64,000 nt of DNA from Kumtagia sp964244725 (GCA_964244725.1 CAXTJQ010000007.1:62001-126000); one strand, 5' to 3'; counted from the first letter of the stretch, positions 26,411 through 36,063 are shown. Translations and numbers: made by a program. Notes: generated from the letters alone by a model not told the origin.

Positions 26411-28888
26411 ATGAAGCTCGCCGATCTTCCACAGCTGCCGGTCACGGAGGCGTTGCCGGCGTTGCTCGCCGCGCTCGAAGCCGGTTGCAACGCCGTGCTG
26501 GTCGCGCCGCCGGGCGCTGGCAAGACGACGCTCGCGCCGCCGGCGCTGCTGTCGTGCAGTTTCGCACAGAAGGGAACGATCCTCCTGCTCGAACCGCGAC
26601 GGCTCGCCGCCCGCGCCGCCGCCCGGCGCATGGCCCAGCTGTTCGGCGAGGAGCCCGGCGAGACCGTTGGCTACGCGATGCGGATGGAGCGCAAGGTCTC
26701 GGGCCGGACGCGCATCCTCGTGGTCACGGAGGGCATCCTCGCGCGAATGATCCTGGACGATCCCGAACTGCCGGGCATCGCGGCGGTCATCTTCGACGAA
26801 TTCCACGAACGCTCGCTGGACGGCGATTTCGGCCTGGCGCTGGCGCTCGACGCGCAAGGCGCGCTGCGGCCGGACCTGCGGCTGGTCGTCATGTCGGCGA
26901 CGCTCGACGGGGCCCGGGTCGCGGGTCTGCTCGGCGACGCGCCGGTGATCCGCAGCGACGGCCGAAGTTTCCCGGTCGACATCCGGCATGTCGAGCGCTC
27001 GGCCGGCGTGGCGGTCGAGGATGCCGTCGCCGTCGCGATTTCCGACGCGCTTGCGAGCGAGGATGGCGGCATCCTGGCGTTCCTGCCCGGACAGCGCGAG
27101 ATCGGGCGCGTCGCCGAGCGGCTCGTGGGGCGCATCGGGCCGGCAGTCGATATCGCGCCGCTTTACGGACAACTGGATGCGCGCGCGCAGGATGCCGCGA
27201 TCAAGCCTGCCGAAGCCGGACGGCGCAAGGTCGTGCTGGCGACCTCGATCGCCGAGACCTCGATCACCATCGACGGCGTGCGGGTCGTGATCGACTGCGG
27301 CCTGTCGCGCGTGCCGCGCTACGAGCCGGCAAGCGGGCTGACGCGGCTTGAAACCGTGCGCGTCAGCCGCGCCTCCGCCGACCAGCGCGCCGGCCGGGCC
27401 GGCCGCACGCAGCCCGGCCTCGCGATCCGCCTCTGGCGGGCGCAGCAGACCGCGGCGCTCGCGCCTTACACGCCGCCGGAAATCCTCGAGGCCGACCTGT
27501 CGTCGCTGATGCTCGACTGCGCCGCCTTCGGCGTCGCCGATCCCTCGACGCTCCGCTTCCTCGATCCGCCGCCCGCGCCGGCGCTGGCGGAGGCGCGGAC
27601 GCTCCTGATGACGCTCGGCGCGATCGACGCCGACGGAGGCATTACGCCATCTGGCCGGACGATGCGGGGCCTCGCCCTGCCGGTGCGGCTGGCGCATATG
27701 GTGGCGGAAGGCGGCACGACCGGACACGGACGGCAAGCAGCCGATCTCGCCGTATTGATGACGGAGCGCGGGCTCGGCGGCGATGGCGCCGACCTGGAGC
27801 GGCGGATGCAGCGTTTCGCGGCGGAGAGATCGCCCCGAGCGACCGCCGCGCGTCAACTGGCCGGGCGGTTGGCGCGGGCGATGCCCTCCCCGCCGCCGAC
27901 TTCCGACAAAGGGGAGGCCGGGGACGGCGCCGGCGCGCTCCTTCTCCATGCGTGGCCGGACAGGGTCGCCAAGGCGCGCGGCGAACGGGGACGCTTCCTG
28001 CTCGCCAACGGCAGCGGCGCGATGGTCGATCCGGCCGATCCGCTCGCCGGCGAGGCTTTTCTCGTGGTCGCCGACATGCAGGGCGCGGCGCAGAACGCGC
28101 GCATCACAGCCGCGGCCGCCATCGGCGAAGCCGACATCAGGGCCGTGCTCGGCGCTCGGCTGGAGCGCCGGCGCGGCAGCGACTTCGACGTCGAGCGCGG
28201 CGCGGTGCGCGTGCGCGAGCAGGTGCGGCTCGGGGCCATCGTGCTGTCCGAACAGAAGCTGCCGCCGCCCCAAGGGGCCGAAGCGGACCGCGCGATCGTC
28301 GATGCGGTCGCCAGGCATGGGCTTTCGCTGCTGCCATGGAGTGAGAATTCGGAGGCGCTGCGCGCCCGTCTCGGCTGGCTCCATGCCGCCATCAGCGCGC
28401 CTTGGCCCGATGTCTCGGACGCAGCGCTTCTGGCAAGCCTGGACGACTGGCTGCTGCCTTTTCTCACCGGCGAGAGCGCCATGGCGCGGATCGGGGCGAG
28501 CGCGCTGGCCAGTGGACTGATGTCACTCTTGCCGCACGACATGCGGCGCCGCATCGACACGGCCGCGCCGACGCATTTCGAGGCTCCGTCGGGAAACAGG
28601 GCGCCGATCCGCTACGACGGCGAGACCCCTGTGCTTTCGATCCGCGTGCAAGAGCTTTTCGGCCTGCGGAAGCATCCCGCGATCGGCGGCGGCGCGGTCC
28701 CGCTGACGCTCGAACTGCTGTCGCCCGCCCACCGGCCGATCCAGACGACCCGCGACCTGCCCGCTTTCTGGAGCGGATCGTGGGCCGATGTCCGCGCCGA
28801 GATGCGCGGCCGCTATCCCAAGCATGTCTGGCCGCAGGACCCGGCGCGCGCGACGGCGACGGCGCGCGCCAAGCCGCGCGTCAAATAG
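26411..28888 (+). CDS. hrpB: ATP-dependent helicase HrpB (DEAH family)
   Basis: 825 residues, the usual length. Motif I is APPGAGKTTLAPP, motif II DEFHERSLDGD, motif III MSATLDG, and motif VI ASADQRAGRAGRTQPG. The second RecA domain contains LAFLPGQREIGRV, and the C-terminal HrpB domain ends with PAFWSGSWADVRAEMRGRYPKHVWP, diagnostic of the family. It is a cytosolic 3'-5' helicase of poorly known role. It follows hemA by 60 bases and precedes actS. Confidence 0.95.
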   Translation: MKLADLPQLPVTEALPALLAALEAGCNAVLVAPPGAGKTTLAPPALLSCSFAQKGTILLLEPRRLAARAAARRMAQLFGEEPGETVGYAMRMERKVSGRTRILVVTEGILARMILDDPELPGIAAVIFDEFHERSLDGDFGLALALDAQGALRPDLRLVVMSATLDGARVAGLLGDAPVIRSDGRSFPVDIRHVERSAGVAVEDAVAVAISDALASEDGGILAFLPGQREIGRVAERLVGRIGPAVDIAPLYGQLDARAQDAAIKPAEAGRRKVVLATSIAETSITIDGVRVVIDCGLSRVPRYEPASGLTRLETVRVSRASADQRAGRAGRTQPGLAIRLWRAQQTAALAPYTPPEILEADLSSLMLDCAAFGVADPSTLRFLDPPPAPALAEARTLLMTLGAIDADGGITPSGRTMRGLALPVRLAHMVAEGGTTGHGRQAADLAVLMTERGLGGDGADLERRMQRFAAERSPRATAARQLAGRLARAMPSPPPTSDKGEAGDGAGALLLHAWPDRVAKARGERGRFLLANGSGAMVDPADPLAGEAFLVVADMQGAAQNARITAAAAIGEADIRAVLGARLERRRGSDFDVERGAVRVREQVRLGAIVLSEQKLPPPQGAEADRAIVDAVARHGLSLLPWSENSEALRARLGWLHAAISAPWPDVSDAALLASLDDWLLPFLTGESAMARIGASALASGLMSLLPHDMRRRIDTAAPTHFEAPSGNRAPIRYDGETPVLSIRVQELFGLRKHPAIGGGAVPLTLELLSPAHRPIQTTRDLPAFWSGSWADVRAEMRGRYPKHVWPQDPARATATARAKPRVK

Positions 28889-28927
28889 CGCTTGGCGCGC
28901 CGGCCCGTCGGGGTCGATAAGCAGCGG

Positions 28928-30253
28928 ATGATCAACGGCTTCGGCATGCCCGACTTCCAGCACAGCAACCGGCTGCGCCTCAACACGCTGATCCGGCTGC
29001 GCTGGCTGGCGATCGTCGGCCAGAGCATCACGGTCATCGTCGTCGCCTACGGCCTCGAATTCCCGCTGCCGGTCAGTTTCTGCTTCGCGCTGATCGCGTG
29101 CTCGGCCTGGTTCAACCTGTTCCTGACGTTCCGCTTTCCGTCGACGCACAGGCTCACGCCGAAGTCGGCGCTGACGACGCTTCTCTTCGATTCGTCACAG
29201 CTCGCCGGCCTGCTCTACCTGACCGGCGGACTGACCAACCCATTCTCGCTGCTCCTGACCGTCCCGGTCGTGATCTCGGCCACGACGCTGTCGCTGCGCA
29301 TGACCGCGGTGCTCGGCGGGCTGGTCATGGCGATGGCGTCGGCGCTGGTGCTTTATCATCATCCGCTGCCCTGGACGGCGGGCAGCACCCTGCCGATGCC
29401 GTTTCTCTACGTCGCCGGCATGTGGATGGCGGTGTTTTCGAGCATCACCTTCACCGCCGTCTACGCCTGGCGGGTGGCGGAGGAGGCGCGACTGCTCGCC
29501 AACGCGCTTGCCGCGACCGAACTGGTGCTGCAGCGCGAGCAGCATCTGTCGGCCCTCGACGGTCTGGCGGCGGCCGCGGCGCACGAACTCGGCACGCCGC
29601 TGGCCACGATCACGGTCGTCGCCACCGAGATGGAGCGGTCGCTGGGCAACGATCCGCGCTACCGCGAGGACGTGACCCTGCTGCGCTCGCAAAGCGAACG
29701 CTGCCGGGAGATTCTCAAGCGCCTGACCAGCCTGTCGAGCGAGGGCGAGGTGCACCTCGACCGCCTGCCGCTGACCTCGCTGATCGAGGAGATCATCGCG
29801 CCGCACCGCGATTTCGGTATCGGAATCCGGCTTGAGCCCGGCGAGCGCACCGGTCCGGAGCCGGTCGGGCACCGCAACCCCGGCGTCATCTACGGCCTTG
29901 GCAACCTTGTCGAGAACGCCGTCGACTTCGCCGCAGGCGTGGTGACGATCCGCTGGCGCTGGGACGATGGCAATGTGGTGATCGACATCGTCGACGATGG
30001 TCCGGGCTTCCCGCCAGAGATCATCGACCGGATCGGCGAGCCCTACATGTCGACGCGCCAAGGCGCCGAACGCGGCGGCGGGCTTGGGCTCGGCCTGTTC
30101 ATCGCCAAGACGCTGCTGGAACGGTCGGGCGCCTCGCTCTCCTTCTACAACGCCAACGAACCCGGCAAGGGCGCAGTCGTCCAGGTCGCCTGGAAACGCG
30201 ACCTGTTCCTCAGCCGCCGGACCTCGCCATCCGCGATGTACGATACGGCCTGA
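28928..30253 (+). CDS. actS: Redox-sensing histidine kinase, ActS/RegB/PrrB family
   Basis: 441-residue membrane kinase with six hydrophobic segments in the first ~190 residues. The quinone-site motif GGLTNPF is at 100-106, the phospho-accepting His219 lies in AAHELGTPLATI, and the conserved redox Cys259 in SERCREIL. The ATPase domain ends with RGGGLGLGLFIAKTLLERSGA. The first in-frame ATG is 28928; TTG 28892 would add 12 residues. It phosphorylates the ActR regulator encoded 71 bases downstream, controlling energy, carbon and nitrogen metabolism according to redox state. Confidence 0.93.
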   Translation: MINGFGMPDFQHSNRLRLNTLIRLRWLAIVGQSITVIVVAYGLEFPLPVSFCFALIACSAWFNLFLTFRFPSTHRLTPKSALTTLLFDSSQLAGLLYLTGGLTNPFSLLLTVPVVISATTLSLRMTAVLGGLVMAMASALVLYHHPLPWTAGSTLPMPFLYVAGMWMAVFSSITFTAVYAWRVAEEARLLANALAATELVLQREQHLSALDGLAAAAAHELGTPLATITVVATEMERSLGNDPRYREDVTLLRSQSERCREILKRLTSLSSEGEVHLDRLPLTSLIEEIIAPHRDFGIGIRLEPGERTGPEPVGHRNPGVIYGLGNLVENAVDFAAGVVTIRWRWDDGNVVIDIVDDGPGFPPEIIDRIGEPYMSTRQGAERGGGLGLGLFIAKTLLERSGASLSFYNANEPGKGAVVQVAWKRDLFLSRRTSPSAMYDTA

Positions 30254-30324
30254 AGGCCTTCGCGGCGAACGCCTCGAAGACGTGGGGCCTGTGGCATTCG
30301 CAGCGTTCAGCGCTATATCACGGC

Positions 30325-30906
30325 ATGAAAGGTGAAATGCCCATGATCGCCGAAACGGCCTCCCCGGACCCGGGTCTCGGACCGGACGCATCGCTCCTGC
30401 TCGTCGACGACGACAAGCCTTTCGTGACGAGGCTGGCGCGGGCGATGGAGGCGCGAGGCTTCGTCGTCGAGACCGCGGAAAGCGTGGAGGAGGCGGTGCG
30501 CAAGGCCAAGGCCGGCCCGCCCGCCTATGCCGTCGTGGACATGCGGCTCGGCGACGGCAACGGCCTCGACGTCGTCGCCGCGATCCGCGAAAGCCGGCCC
30601 GACGCCCGCACCGTCATCCTTACCGGCTATGGCAACATCGCCACCGCGGTCACGGCCGTGAAGCTCGGGGCGATCGACTATCTTTCCAAACCCGCCGACG
30701 CCGACGACATCTACGCGGCGCTGACCCGGGCCGGCGGCGGCCGCGCCGCGCCGCCGGAAAATCCGATGTCGGCCGACCGGGTGCGCTGGGAGCACATCCA
30801 GCGCGTCTACGAAATGTGCGAGCGCAACGTGTCCGAAACGGCGCGGCGGCTGAACATGCATCGCCGCACGCTGCAGCGCATCCTCGCAAAACGCGCGCCG
30901 CGCTAA
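30325..30906 (+). CDS. actR: Redox response regulator, ActR/RegA/PrrA family
   Basis: 193-residue two-component regulator. Receiver: LLLVDDDKPFVTRLARAMEARGF, phospho-acceptor Asp72 in VVDMRLGDGNGLDV, then VILTGYGNIATAVTAVKLGAIDYLSKP. The C-terminal Fis-type HTH ends ERNVSETARRLNMHRRTLQRIL, as in RegA. A second ATG six codons downstream is an equally good start. It is paired with the kinase upstream on the same strand. Confidence 0.94.
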   Translation: MKGEMPMIAETASPDPGLGPDASLLLVDDDKPFVTRLARAMEARGFVVETAESVEEAVRKAKAGPPAYAVVDMRLGDGNGLDVVAAIRESRPDARTVILTGYGNIATAVTAVKLGAIDYLSKPADADDIYAALTRAGGGRAAPPENPMSADRVRWEHIQRVYEMCERNVSETARRLNMHRRTLQRILAKRAPR

Positions 30907-30908
30907 AC

Positions 30909-31409
30909 CTATTCGCTTTCGCCGTCGAGCGCGGGCGCCGAGACGCCAGCCAGTTCAGCCGCCAGCAGACGCGCGGCGCCGGCGCGCGCAATGCGCAGCA
31001 TCAGCGCCTTGCGCGCAGGCGCGGCCAGCCGATGTTCCGGCGCGTCGCGCAGGATTTCCGCGCCGTAGCCATCCGACAGGATGAAGCCGCAGTCCTCGGG
31101 AAAGATCGAGGCCGGCACCAGAGGGTGGGTCGCGAAGAAGAACCGGTCCGAATGCAGCCGGTATTGCGGCCATTTACGGTCGACGCGAAAATCCTCGACC
31201 GAGGATTTGATTTCGATGATCCAGATATCGCCGGTTCTCGTCAGCGCCACCAGATCGGCGCGCCGTCCCGTCGACAGCGAAATCTCCGGCAGGACGTTCG
31301 CGCCCATGTCGAGCAGGAGGCGCTGCACGCCGCGGCGAACGAGCAGCGCCCGGTCGGATTGCCGCCCGTCGACGAGCGGGTTTGCGGGAATCGGCGAAAC
31401 GATCGGCAT
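30909..31409 (-). CDS. MmcB family DNA repair protein
   Basis: 166 residues with a PD-(D/E)xK-like nuclease fold: GRRADLVALTRTGDIWIIEIKSSVEDFRVDRKWPQY supplies D, E and K of the presumed active site. In Caulobacter, MmcB belongs to the DNA-damage regulon and helps load the ImuABC error-prone polymerase system. Its stop is 2 bases from the convergent actR stop. Good match in length and order of motifs. Confidence 0.85.
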   Translation of the reverse strand: MPIVSPIPANPLVDGRQSDRALLVRRGVQRLLLDMGANVLPEISLSTGRRADLVALTRTGDIWIIEIKSSVEDFRVDRKWPQYRLHSDRFFFATHPLVPASIFPEDCGFILSDGYGAEILRDAPEHRLAAPARKALMLRIARAGAARLLAAELAGVSAPALDGESE

Positions 31410-31643
31410 AGACGGATTCTATCGACGTCCGAGGCGAGGGGAAAGGGCCGGGATCGACGCAACCAGCCGCCGCAACGGCGGCGTTCGGCCGAAAACGTTG
31501 CGGAAATGCCATAGGCGCGGAGTTACGGGCGCTGTTGCGCGGCCAGTGGGTGGCGGACGCTTGGCAGCCGAAGGCGAAGCTTCCTAAAACGGTGCAGGCT
31601 CGATTCGAGCTCGTTCGATTCAAGCGGAGCGACGACGATCCTC

Positions 31644-32267
31644 ATGCGCAAGACTTTTGTCCGGGCCCTGGCCGGCTTCGCTATGGCCGCGGTCCTTTCG
31701 GCCTGTGGCGCGATCGGCGATTTCCAGATGTTTTCGGCCGCCGACTACAATGGCCGCGTCGACGGCGGCTACCGGCTCCCGTCGATCCCGATCATGAAGG
31801 TGCCAAGCAAGTTCCGCCGCCAGACCGTGCGCTACGAGAGCGGCGAGGAGCCGGGCACGATCATCGTCGATACGTCCGCGAAATTCCTCTATTTCGTGCT
31901 GCCCGAAGGGCGCGCGGTGCGCTATGGCATCGGCGTCGGCAAGGAAGGGTTCGAATGGCGCGGCGCGGCGCGGGTCGCCTCGAAGCGCGAATGGCCGGTC
32001 TGGACACCGCCGGCCGAAATGATCAGGCGCAGGCCGGAACTGGCGCAATTCCGCAACGGAATGGACCCCGGTCCCAACAATGCGCTGGGCGCGCGCGCGC
32101 TGTATCTCTTCAACAAGGGCGGCGATACGGGCTACCGGCTGCACGGGACGCCGGAGTGGTGGTCGATCGGCAAGGCGATGTCGTCGGGCTGCGTGCGCCT
32201 GCTCAACCAGGATATCATCGACCTCTACGACCGCGCCGAGGTCGGCGCCAAGGTGATCGTCGAATAG
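31644..32267 (+). CDS. L,D-transpeptidase (YkuD) lipoprotein
   Basis: 207 residues. A lipobox LSAC places the lipid-modified Cys at position 21, so the protein is membrane anchored. The YkuD domain spans about 70-207, with GTIIVDTSAKFLYFVLPEGRAVRYGIGVG and the catalytic HGTPEWWSIGKAMSSGCVRL (His, then Cys183). It forms 3-3 cross-links in peptidoglycan or attaches proteins to it. A strong hairpin terminator follows after 18 bases. Confidence 0.92.
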   Translation: MRKTFVRALAGFAMAAVLSACGAIGDFQMFSAADYNGRVDGGYRLPSIPIMKVPSKFRRQTVRYESGEEPGTIIVDTSAKFLYFVLPEGRAVRYGIGVGKEGFEWRGAARVASKREWPVWTPPAEMIRRRPELAQFRNGMDPGPNNALGARALYLFNKGGDTGYRLHGTPEWWSIGKAMSSGCVRLLNQDIIDLYDRAEVGAKVIVE

Positions 32268-32285
32268 CAATCGCCCGATCACGGA

Positions 32286-32317
32286 AAAACCCCGCCGGAT
32301 CGCTCCGGCGGGGTTTT
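32286..32317. terminator. Bidirectional Rho-independent terminator
   Basis: AAAACCCCGCCGGA and TCCGGCGGGGTTTT are perfect complements around a 4-base loop, with an A-run before and a T-run after the stem. It sits between the convergent transpeptidase and fasciclin genes and can serve both strands. Confidence 0.93.
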
Positions 32318-32345
32318 CATGCGCGGCAGGCGGACGCAGCGCCGA

Positions 32346-33455
32346 TTACTTGGGCAGCAGCACCTTGTCGACGACGTGGATGACGCCGTTCGACTGGTTG
32401 ACATCCTTGATCGTGACCTTGGCGGCATGGCCCGACTCGTCGATGATATAGAGCGACCTGCCCTTCACCACCGCCGTCAGGGCATCGCCGCTGACCGTGT
32501 CCATGTTGTAGCGGCCGCCATTCTTCTTCGCCCATTTCATAAGCTGCGCGCCGGAGATTTTGCCGGCGACGACATGAGCCGTCAGCACCTTGGTCAGGTC
32601 GCCTTTCATCTCGGGCTTGAGCAGCGTGTCGACCGTGCCGGCCGGCAAGGCTGCGAAAGCCTCGTTGGTCGGCGCGAAGACCGTAAACGGACCGGCGCCC
32701 GAAAGCGTCTCGACGAGACCCGCAGCCTTGACGGCGGCGACCAGCGTGGTGTGGTCCTTCGAATTGACGGCATTCTCGACGATGGTCTTGTCGGCATACA
32801 TGGCCGCGCCGCCGACCATCGGGTTGCCATTCTCCATCGCCATGTCGTCGGACTTCATCGCGCCGTCCGCCGGGGCCATCGCGTTATCGGCCTTGCCCGG
32901 AAGCAGCACCTTGTCGATGACATGGATGACGCCGTTCGACTGCTTGACGTCGGCGATCGTGACATGCGCCACGCCGCCGGTCTCGTCGGTCAGCGTGATC
33001 TTGCCGCCCTCCATCCTGGCCTTCAGAACGCAGCCGCCGACGGTCTTCACGTCATGCGCGCCGCCGTCGTCGACAATCATCTTGCCGATCATGTCGGACA
33101 TCGCACTGGCAGCCACCACGTGGCAGGTCAGGACCTTGGTCAGGTCGGCCTTCATCTCGGGCTTGAGCAGCGTCTCGACCGTGCCGGCCGGCAGGGCCGC
33201 GAAGGCTTCGTTGGTGGGGGCGAAAACGGTGAAGGGACCCGCGCCCGACAGCGTCTCGACCAGGCCGGCTGCCTTGACGGCGGCGACCAGCGTCGTGTGG
33301 TCCTTCGAGTTGGCGGCGTTTTCGACGATGGTCTTGTCGGCATACATGGCCGCGCCGCCGACCATCGGACTGTCCATCGCGTAAGCGGGAACGAACATCG
33401 TGGCCGACATCAGGGCCGCGGACAGGGCGGCAGTCTTCAAGCTGGGCATATGCAT
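32346..33455 (-). CDS. Exported protein with two near-identical fasciclin domains
   Basis: 369 residues. A signal peptide (KTAALSAALMSATMFVPAYAMD) precedes two FAS1 domains joined by a Met/Ala/Asp-rich linker. Both begin NPMV/SPMVGGAAMYADKTIVENA and share TFAPTNEAFAALPAGTV and the terminal NGVIHVIDKVLLP. Their first ~90 residues differ at only a handful of positions, whereas the second halves have diverged. The first domain alone has paired cysteines (TCHVV, GGCVL). FAS1 domains mediate surface adhesion. GGAGG lies 10 bases before ATG 33455; ATG 33449 is also possible. Confidence 0.88.
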   Translation of the reverse strand: MHMPSLKTAALSAALMSATMFVPAYAMDSPMVGGAAMYADKTIVENAANSKDHTTLVAAVKAAGLVETLSGAGPFTVFAPTNEAFAALPAGTVETLLKPEMKADLTKVLTCHVVAASAMSDMIGKMIVDDGGAHDVKTVGGCVLKARMEGGKITLTDETGGVAHVTIADVKQSNGVIHVIDKVLLPGKADNAMAPADGAMKSDDMAMENGNPMVGGAAMYADKTIVENAVNSKDHTTLVAAVKAAGLVETLSGAGPFTVFAPTNEAFAALPAGTVDTLLKPEMKGDLTKVLTAHVVAGKISGAQLMKWAKKNGGRYNMDTVSGDALTAVVKGRSLYIIDESGHAAKVTIKDVNQSNGVIHVVDKVLLPK

Positions 33456-33561
33456 CGGGGGTCCTCCGAAAATATTCTGGAAATTCACCCGCGCAGCCAC
33501 GCCAACCCATGCCGAAAAGTTTCCCGCCGTTAAGGATTCATCCTCGGCTGGCCGATCCTCT

Positions 33562-33592
33562 AAAAAAAAGCCCCGCAGAAGCGGAGCCTTTC
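33562..33592 (-). terminator. Terminator of the rpmH-rnpA-yidC transcript
   Basis: Read on the minus strand: AAAGGCTCCGC, loop TTCT, GCGGGGCTTT, followed by a run of eight T. It begins 14 bases after the yidC stop codon, so it ends that operon. Confidence 0.85.
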
Positions 33593-33605
33593 CAAAAAAT
33601 CATGC

Positions 33606-35426
33606 CTATTCGGCAGGCGTCGGTTTTCGCTTGAACAGCCCCGTCAGGTTATCCCACAATTCGATCTTGGCGCCTTGGCGTTTCATGATGACGCCTTGCT
33701 GGATGACCGACAGCGTGTTGTTCCAGGCCCAGTAGATGACGAGGCCGGCCGGGAAGGACGCCAGCATGAAAGTGAAGATCAGCGGCATCCAGGTGAAGAT
33801 CATCGCCTGCGTCGGGTCGGGCGGGGTCGGGTTCATGCGCATCTGCAGGAACATCGTGACGCCCATGACCAGCGGCCAGACCCCGACATGGAGATACTCC
33901 GGCACGGCATAGGGCAGCAGGCCGAACAGGTTGAACAGCGAGGTCGGATCGGGCGCGGCAAGGTCCCTGATCCAGCCGAAGAACGGGGCATGGCGCATCT
34001 CGATCGTGATGTAGAGCACCTTGTAGAGCGCGAAGAACACCGGCACCTGGATCAGAACCGGCCAACAGCCGGCGATCGGATTGATCTTCTCGGTCTTGTA
34101 GAGCTCCATCATCGCCTGCTGCTGCTTCATCTTGTCGTCCGCGTATTTCTCGCGGATCTCGAGCAGCTTGGGCTGGACCTTCTTCATGTTCGCCATCGAG
34201 GCGTAGGACTTGTTGGCGAGAGGGAAGAAGACCGCCTTGACCAGAACCGTGGTGGCCAGGATGGCCAGGCCGAAATTGCCGAGCAGCTTGTAGAGGTTGT
34301 CGATCAGCCAGAACATCGGCTTGGTGATGAAATAGAACCAGCCCCAGTCGATCAGCAGCTCGAACTGCCGGATCTGGCGATCCTTCTCGTAGGCGTTGAT
34401 CTTGGCGACTTCCTTGGCGCCGGCGAAGATCATGGTCTCGACGGTCGACGACTGGCCGGGCGCCACCGCAATCGGATCGGTCACGAAATCAGACTGGTAG
34501 CGCGGGCGGCCGTCCGAGAAATACGAGAAGCGCGGCTGGAACGGCTGCCTGGCCGACGGCACCAAAGCCACGGCCCAGTATTTGTCGGTAATGCCGAGCC
34601 AACCGTCGCTCGACTTGCCGGGCGTCACCTGCTTCTCGTCCTCGACCTTGGCGTATTTGATCTCCTGCAGTCCCTCTTCGCCGGTGACGCCGATCAGGCC
34701 TTCGTGCAGCACGTAGGTGCTGGCGTGAAGCGGCTTGTCGAAGCGGGTGACGCGGCCATAGCTCGCGAGGCTGACCGCGGCCGCGCCAGAGTTGCTCACC
34801 GTATCGGAGACCGTGAACATGTAGTCGCCGTCGACGCTGAATGTGCGCTTGAACGCCAGGCCCTTGTCGTTGGCCCAAGCCAGCGTCACCGGGGTCGTCG
34901 GCGTCAGCGTCGCATTGCCCTCCACCGCCCAGACGGTATCGTCGCGCGGCACCGCTCCTGTCGCCTCGTTGCCGACGAAGCCGGTCTCGGCGTAATAGCC
35001 GTTGGGCAGCGATTGCGGATTGAGAAGTTCGATCTTCGGCGAGGCGGGATCGACGGTCAGCGTGTAGCCCTTGAGGTGGAGGTCGTCGAGCCTCGCGCCG
35101 GTCAGGTTGATGGTGCCCGCGAGGCTCGGCGTTTCGATCGCGACGCGCTGCGAGGCGGCGAGCGCCTTCTCGCGGCTCGCCTCGGACGCGCCGTCGGTGC
35201 CCGGAATGCCGGGGACCGCGCCCTGCGGTGGCAGAGGGGTCTGGCCCGGGGTCGCCGGCGTGGAGGGATCGGCCGCCTTTTGCTCGGCCGCGGCGCGCTC
35301 CGCCTCGATGCGGGCCGCCTCGCGCTGGCCCTCGACGCGCGGGTTCATGTAGAACACCTGCCAAAGAGTCAGGATCAGCACCGAAAGCGCGATCGTGATG
35401 AAGAAATTGCGATTGTTTTGCATCAC
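33606..35426 (-). CDS. yidC: Membrane protein insertase YidC
   Basis: 606-residue inner-membrane insertase. The N-terminal anchor is FFITIALSVLILTLWQVFYM, then a Pro/Ala-rich linker, a periplasmic beta-sandwich domain (about 90-360), and the 60K/Oxa1 core with WGWFYFITKPMFWLID, NFGLAILATTVLVKAVFFPLAN, GCWPVLIQVPVFFALYKVLY and a C-terminal helix pair. It folds and inserts proteins with SecYEG or alone. It lies 12 bases downstream of rnpA in the classic rpmH-rnpA-yidC order; yidD is not present between them. Confidence 0.96.
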   Translation of the reverse strand: MMQNNRNFFITIALSVLILTLWQVFYMNPRVEGQREAARIEAERAAAEQKAADPSTPATPGQTPLPPQGAVPGIPGTDGASEASREKALAASQRVAIETPSLAGTINLTGARLDDLHLKGYTLTVDPASPKIELLNPQSLPNGYYAETGFVGNEATGAVPRDDTVWAVEGNATLTPTTPVTLAWANDKGLAFKRTFSVDGDYMFTVSDTVSNSGAAAVSLASYGRVTRFDKPLHASTYVLHEGLIGVTGEEGLQEIKYAKVEDEKQVTPGKSSDGWLGITDKYWAVALVPSARQPFQPRFSYFSDGRPRYQSDFVTDPIAVAPGQSSTVETMIFAGAKEVAKINAYEKDRQIRQFELLIDWGWFYFITKPMFWLIDNLYKLLGNFGLAILATTVLVKAVFFPLANKSYASMANMKKVQPKLLEIREKYADDKMKQQQAMMELYKTEKINPIAGCWPVLIQVPVFFALYKVLYITIEMRHAPFFGWIRDLAAPDPTSLFNLFGLLPYAVPEYLHVGVWPLVMGVTMFLQMRMNPTPPDPTQAMIFTWMPLIFTFMLASFPAGLVIYWAWNNTLSVIQQGVIMKRQGAKIELWDNLTGLFKRKPTPAE

Positions 35427-35437
35427 AGTCCTGGACC

Positions 35438-35791
35438 TCAGCGCCGCGCGCGGAAGCGTTGCGACAGCTCCTGCGCGAGCTGTTCGAACGACGCGTTCAG
35501 CACATCCTTGCGCCCGACGATGACGTAGTCATGGCCGGCCGCCATATCGGCCGCCGCGCGCACGCGGACGGCCTCCCGCAACCGACGGCGGACCCGATTG
35601 CGCACGACGGCGTTGCCGACCTTCTTGGTGACGGTATATCCCACGCGCGGCGACAGGCCGTCGCCGCGGTCGAGCGCCTCGACGAGCACCAGCCGCCCGC
35701 GGCGCTTTTCGCCGCGCCGAACGGCCAGAAACTCCGCGCGCTTGCGCAAGCGCTTCGGAGGAGGCAATCCGTTTGTGCCGGAATCCGGCAA
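35438..35791 (-). CDS. rnpA: Ribonuclease P protein component
   Basis: About 117 residues, binding the RNase P RNA for tRNA 5' maturation. The core runs KRLRKRAEFLAVRRGEKRRGRLVLVEAL, GYTVTKKVGNAVVRNRVRRRLREAVR (the RNR motif) and GHDYVIVGRKDVL. The start is uncertain: there is no ATG between the rpmH stop and the core, so I use TTG 35791; TTG 35767 is an alternative. An ATG further up would lie wholly inside rpmH in another frame. Confidence 0.88.
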   Translation of the reverse strand: MPDSGTNGLPPPKRLRKRAEFLAVRRGEKRRGRLVLVEALDRGDGLSPRVGYTVTKKVGNAVVRNRVRRRLREAVRVRAAADMAAGHDYVIVGRKDVLNASFEQLAQELSQRFRARR

Positions 35792-35807
35792 GCGCGGCGG
35801 CGTCTGC

Positions 35808-35942
35808 TCAGGCCGACAAACGCTTGCGGCCGCGGTTGCGGCGGGCCGCGACGACATCGCGGCCGCCTTTGGTGGCCATGCGGGCGCGGAATCCATGACG
35901 GCGCTTGCGCACCAGTTTCGACGGCTGATAGGTACGCTTCAT
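35808..35942 (-). CDS. rpmH: 50S ribosomal protein L34
   Basis: 44 residues, reading MKRTYQPSKLVRKRRHGF and ending GRKRLSA, the near-invariant bL34 sequence. It is the first gene of the rpmH-rnpA-yidC operon, behind a strong consensus promoter about 120 bases upstream. Confidence 0.97.
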   Translation of the reverse strand: MKRTYQPSKLVRKRRHGFRARMATKGGRDVVAARRNRGRKRLSA

Positions 35943-36063
35943 GTGTTTGATACCGCGGGGTGCGGCCCTTCTTGTAACCGTCACAACGTGACAGGAGCTT
36001 TGTCGGGCGTTTTGCCGGGCGCAACGAAAATTGCGCCGGGCAGCGTGCCCGAGCGTCGGCGGG

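Noticed and set aside
25160..28384. A 1074-codon open frame on the minus strand
   Set aside because: It is the antisense shadow of hemA and hrpB in GC-rich DNA; the peptide is Arg/Ala/Asp-rich without motifs, while the plus-strand genes have complete family signatures.
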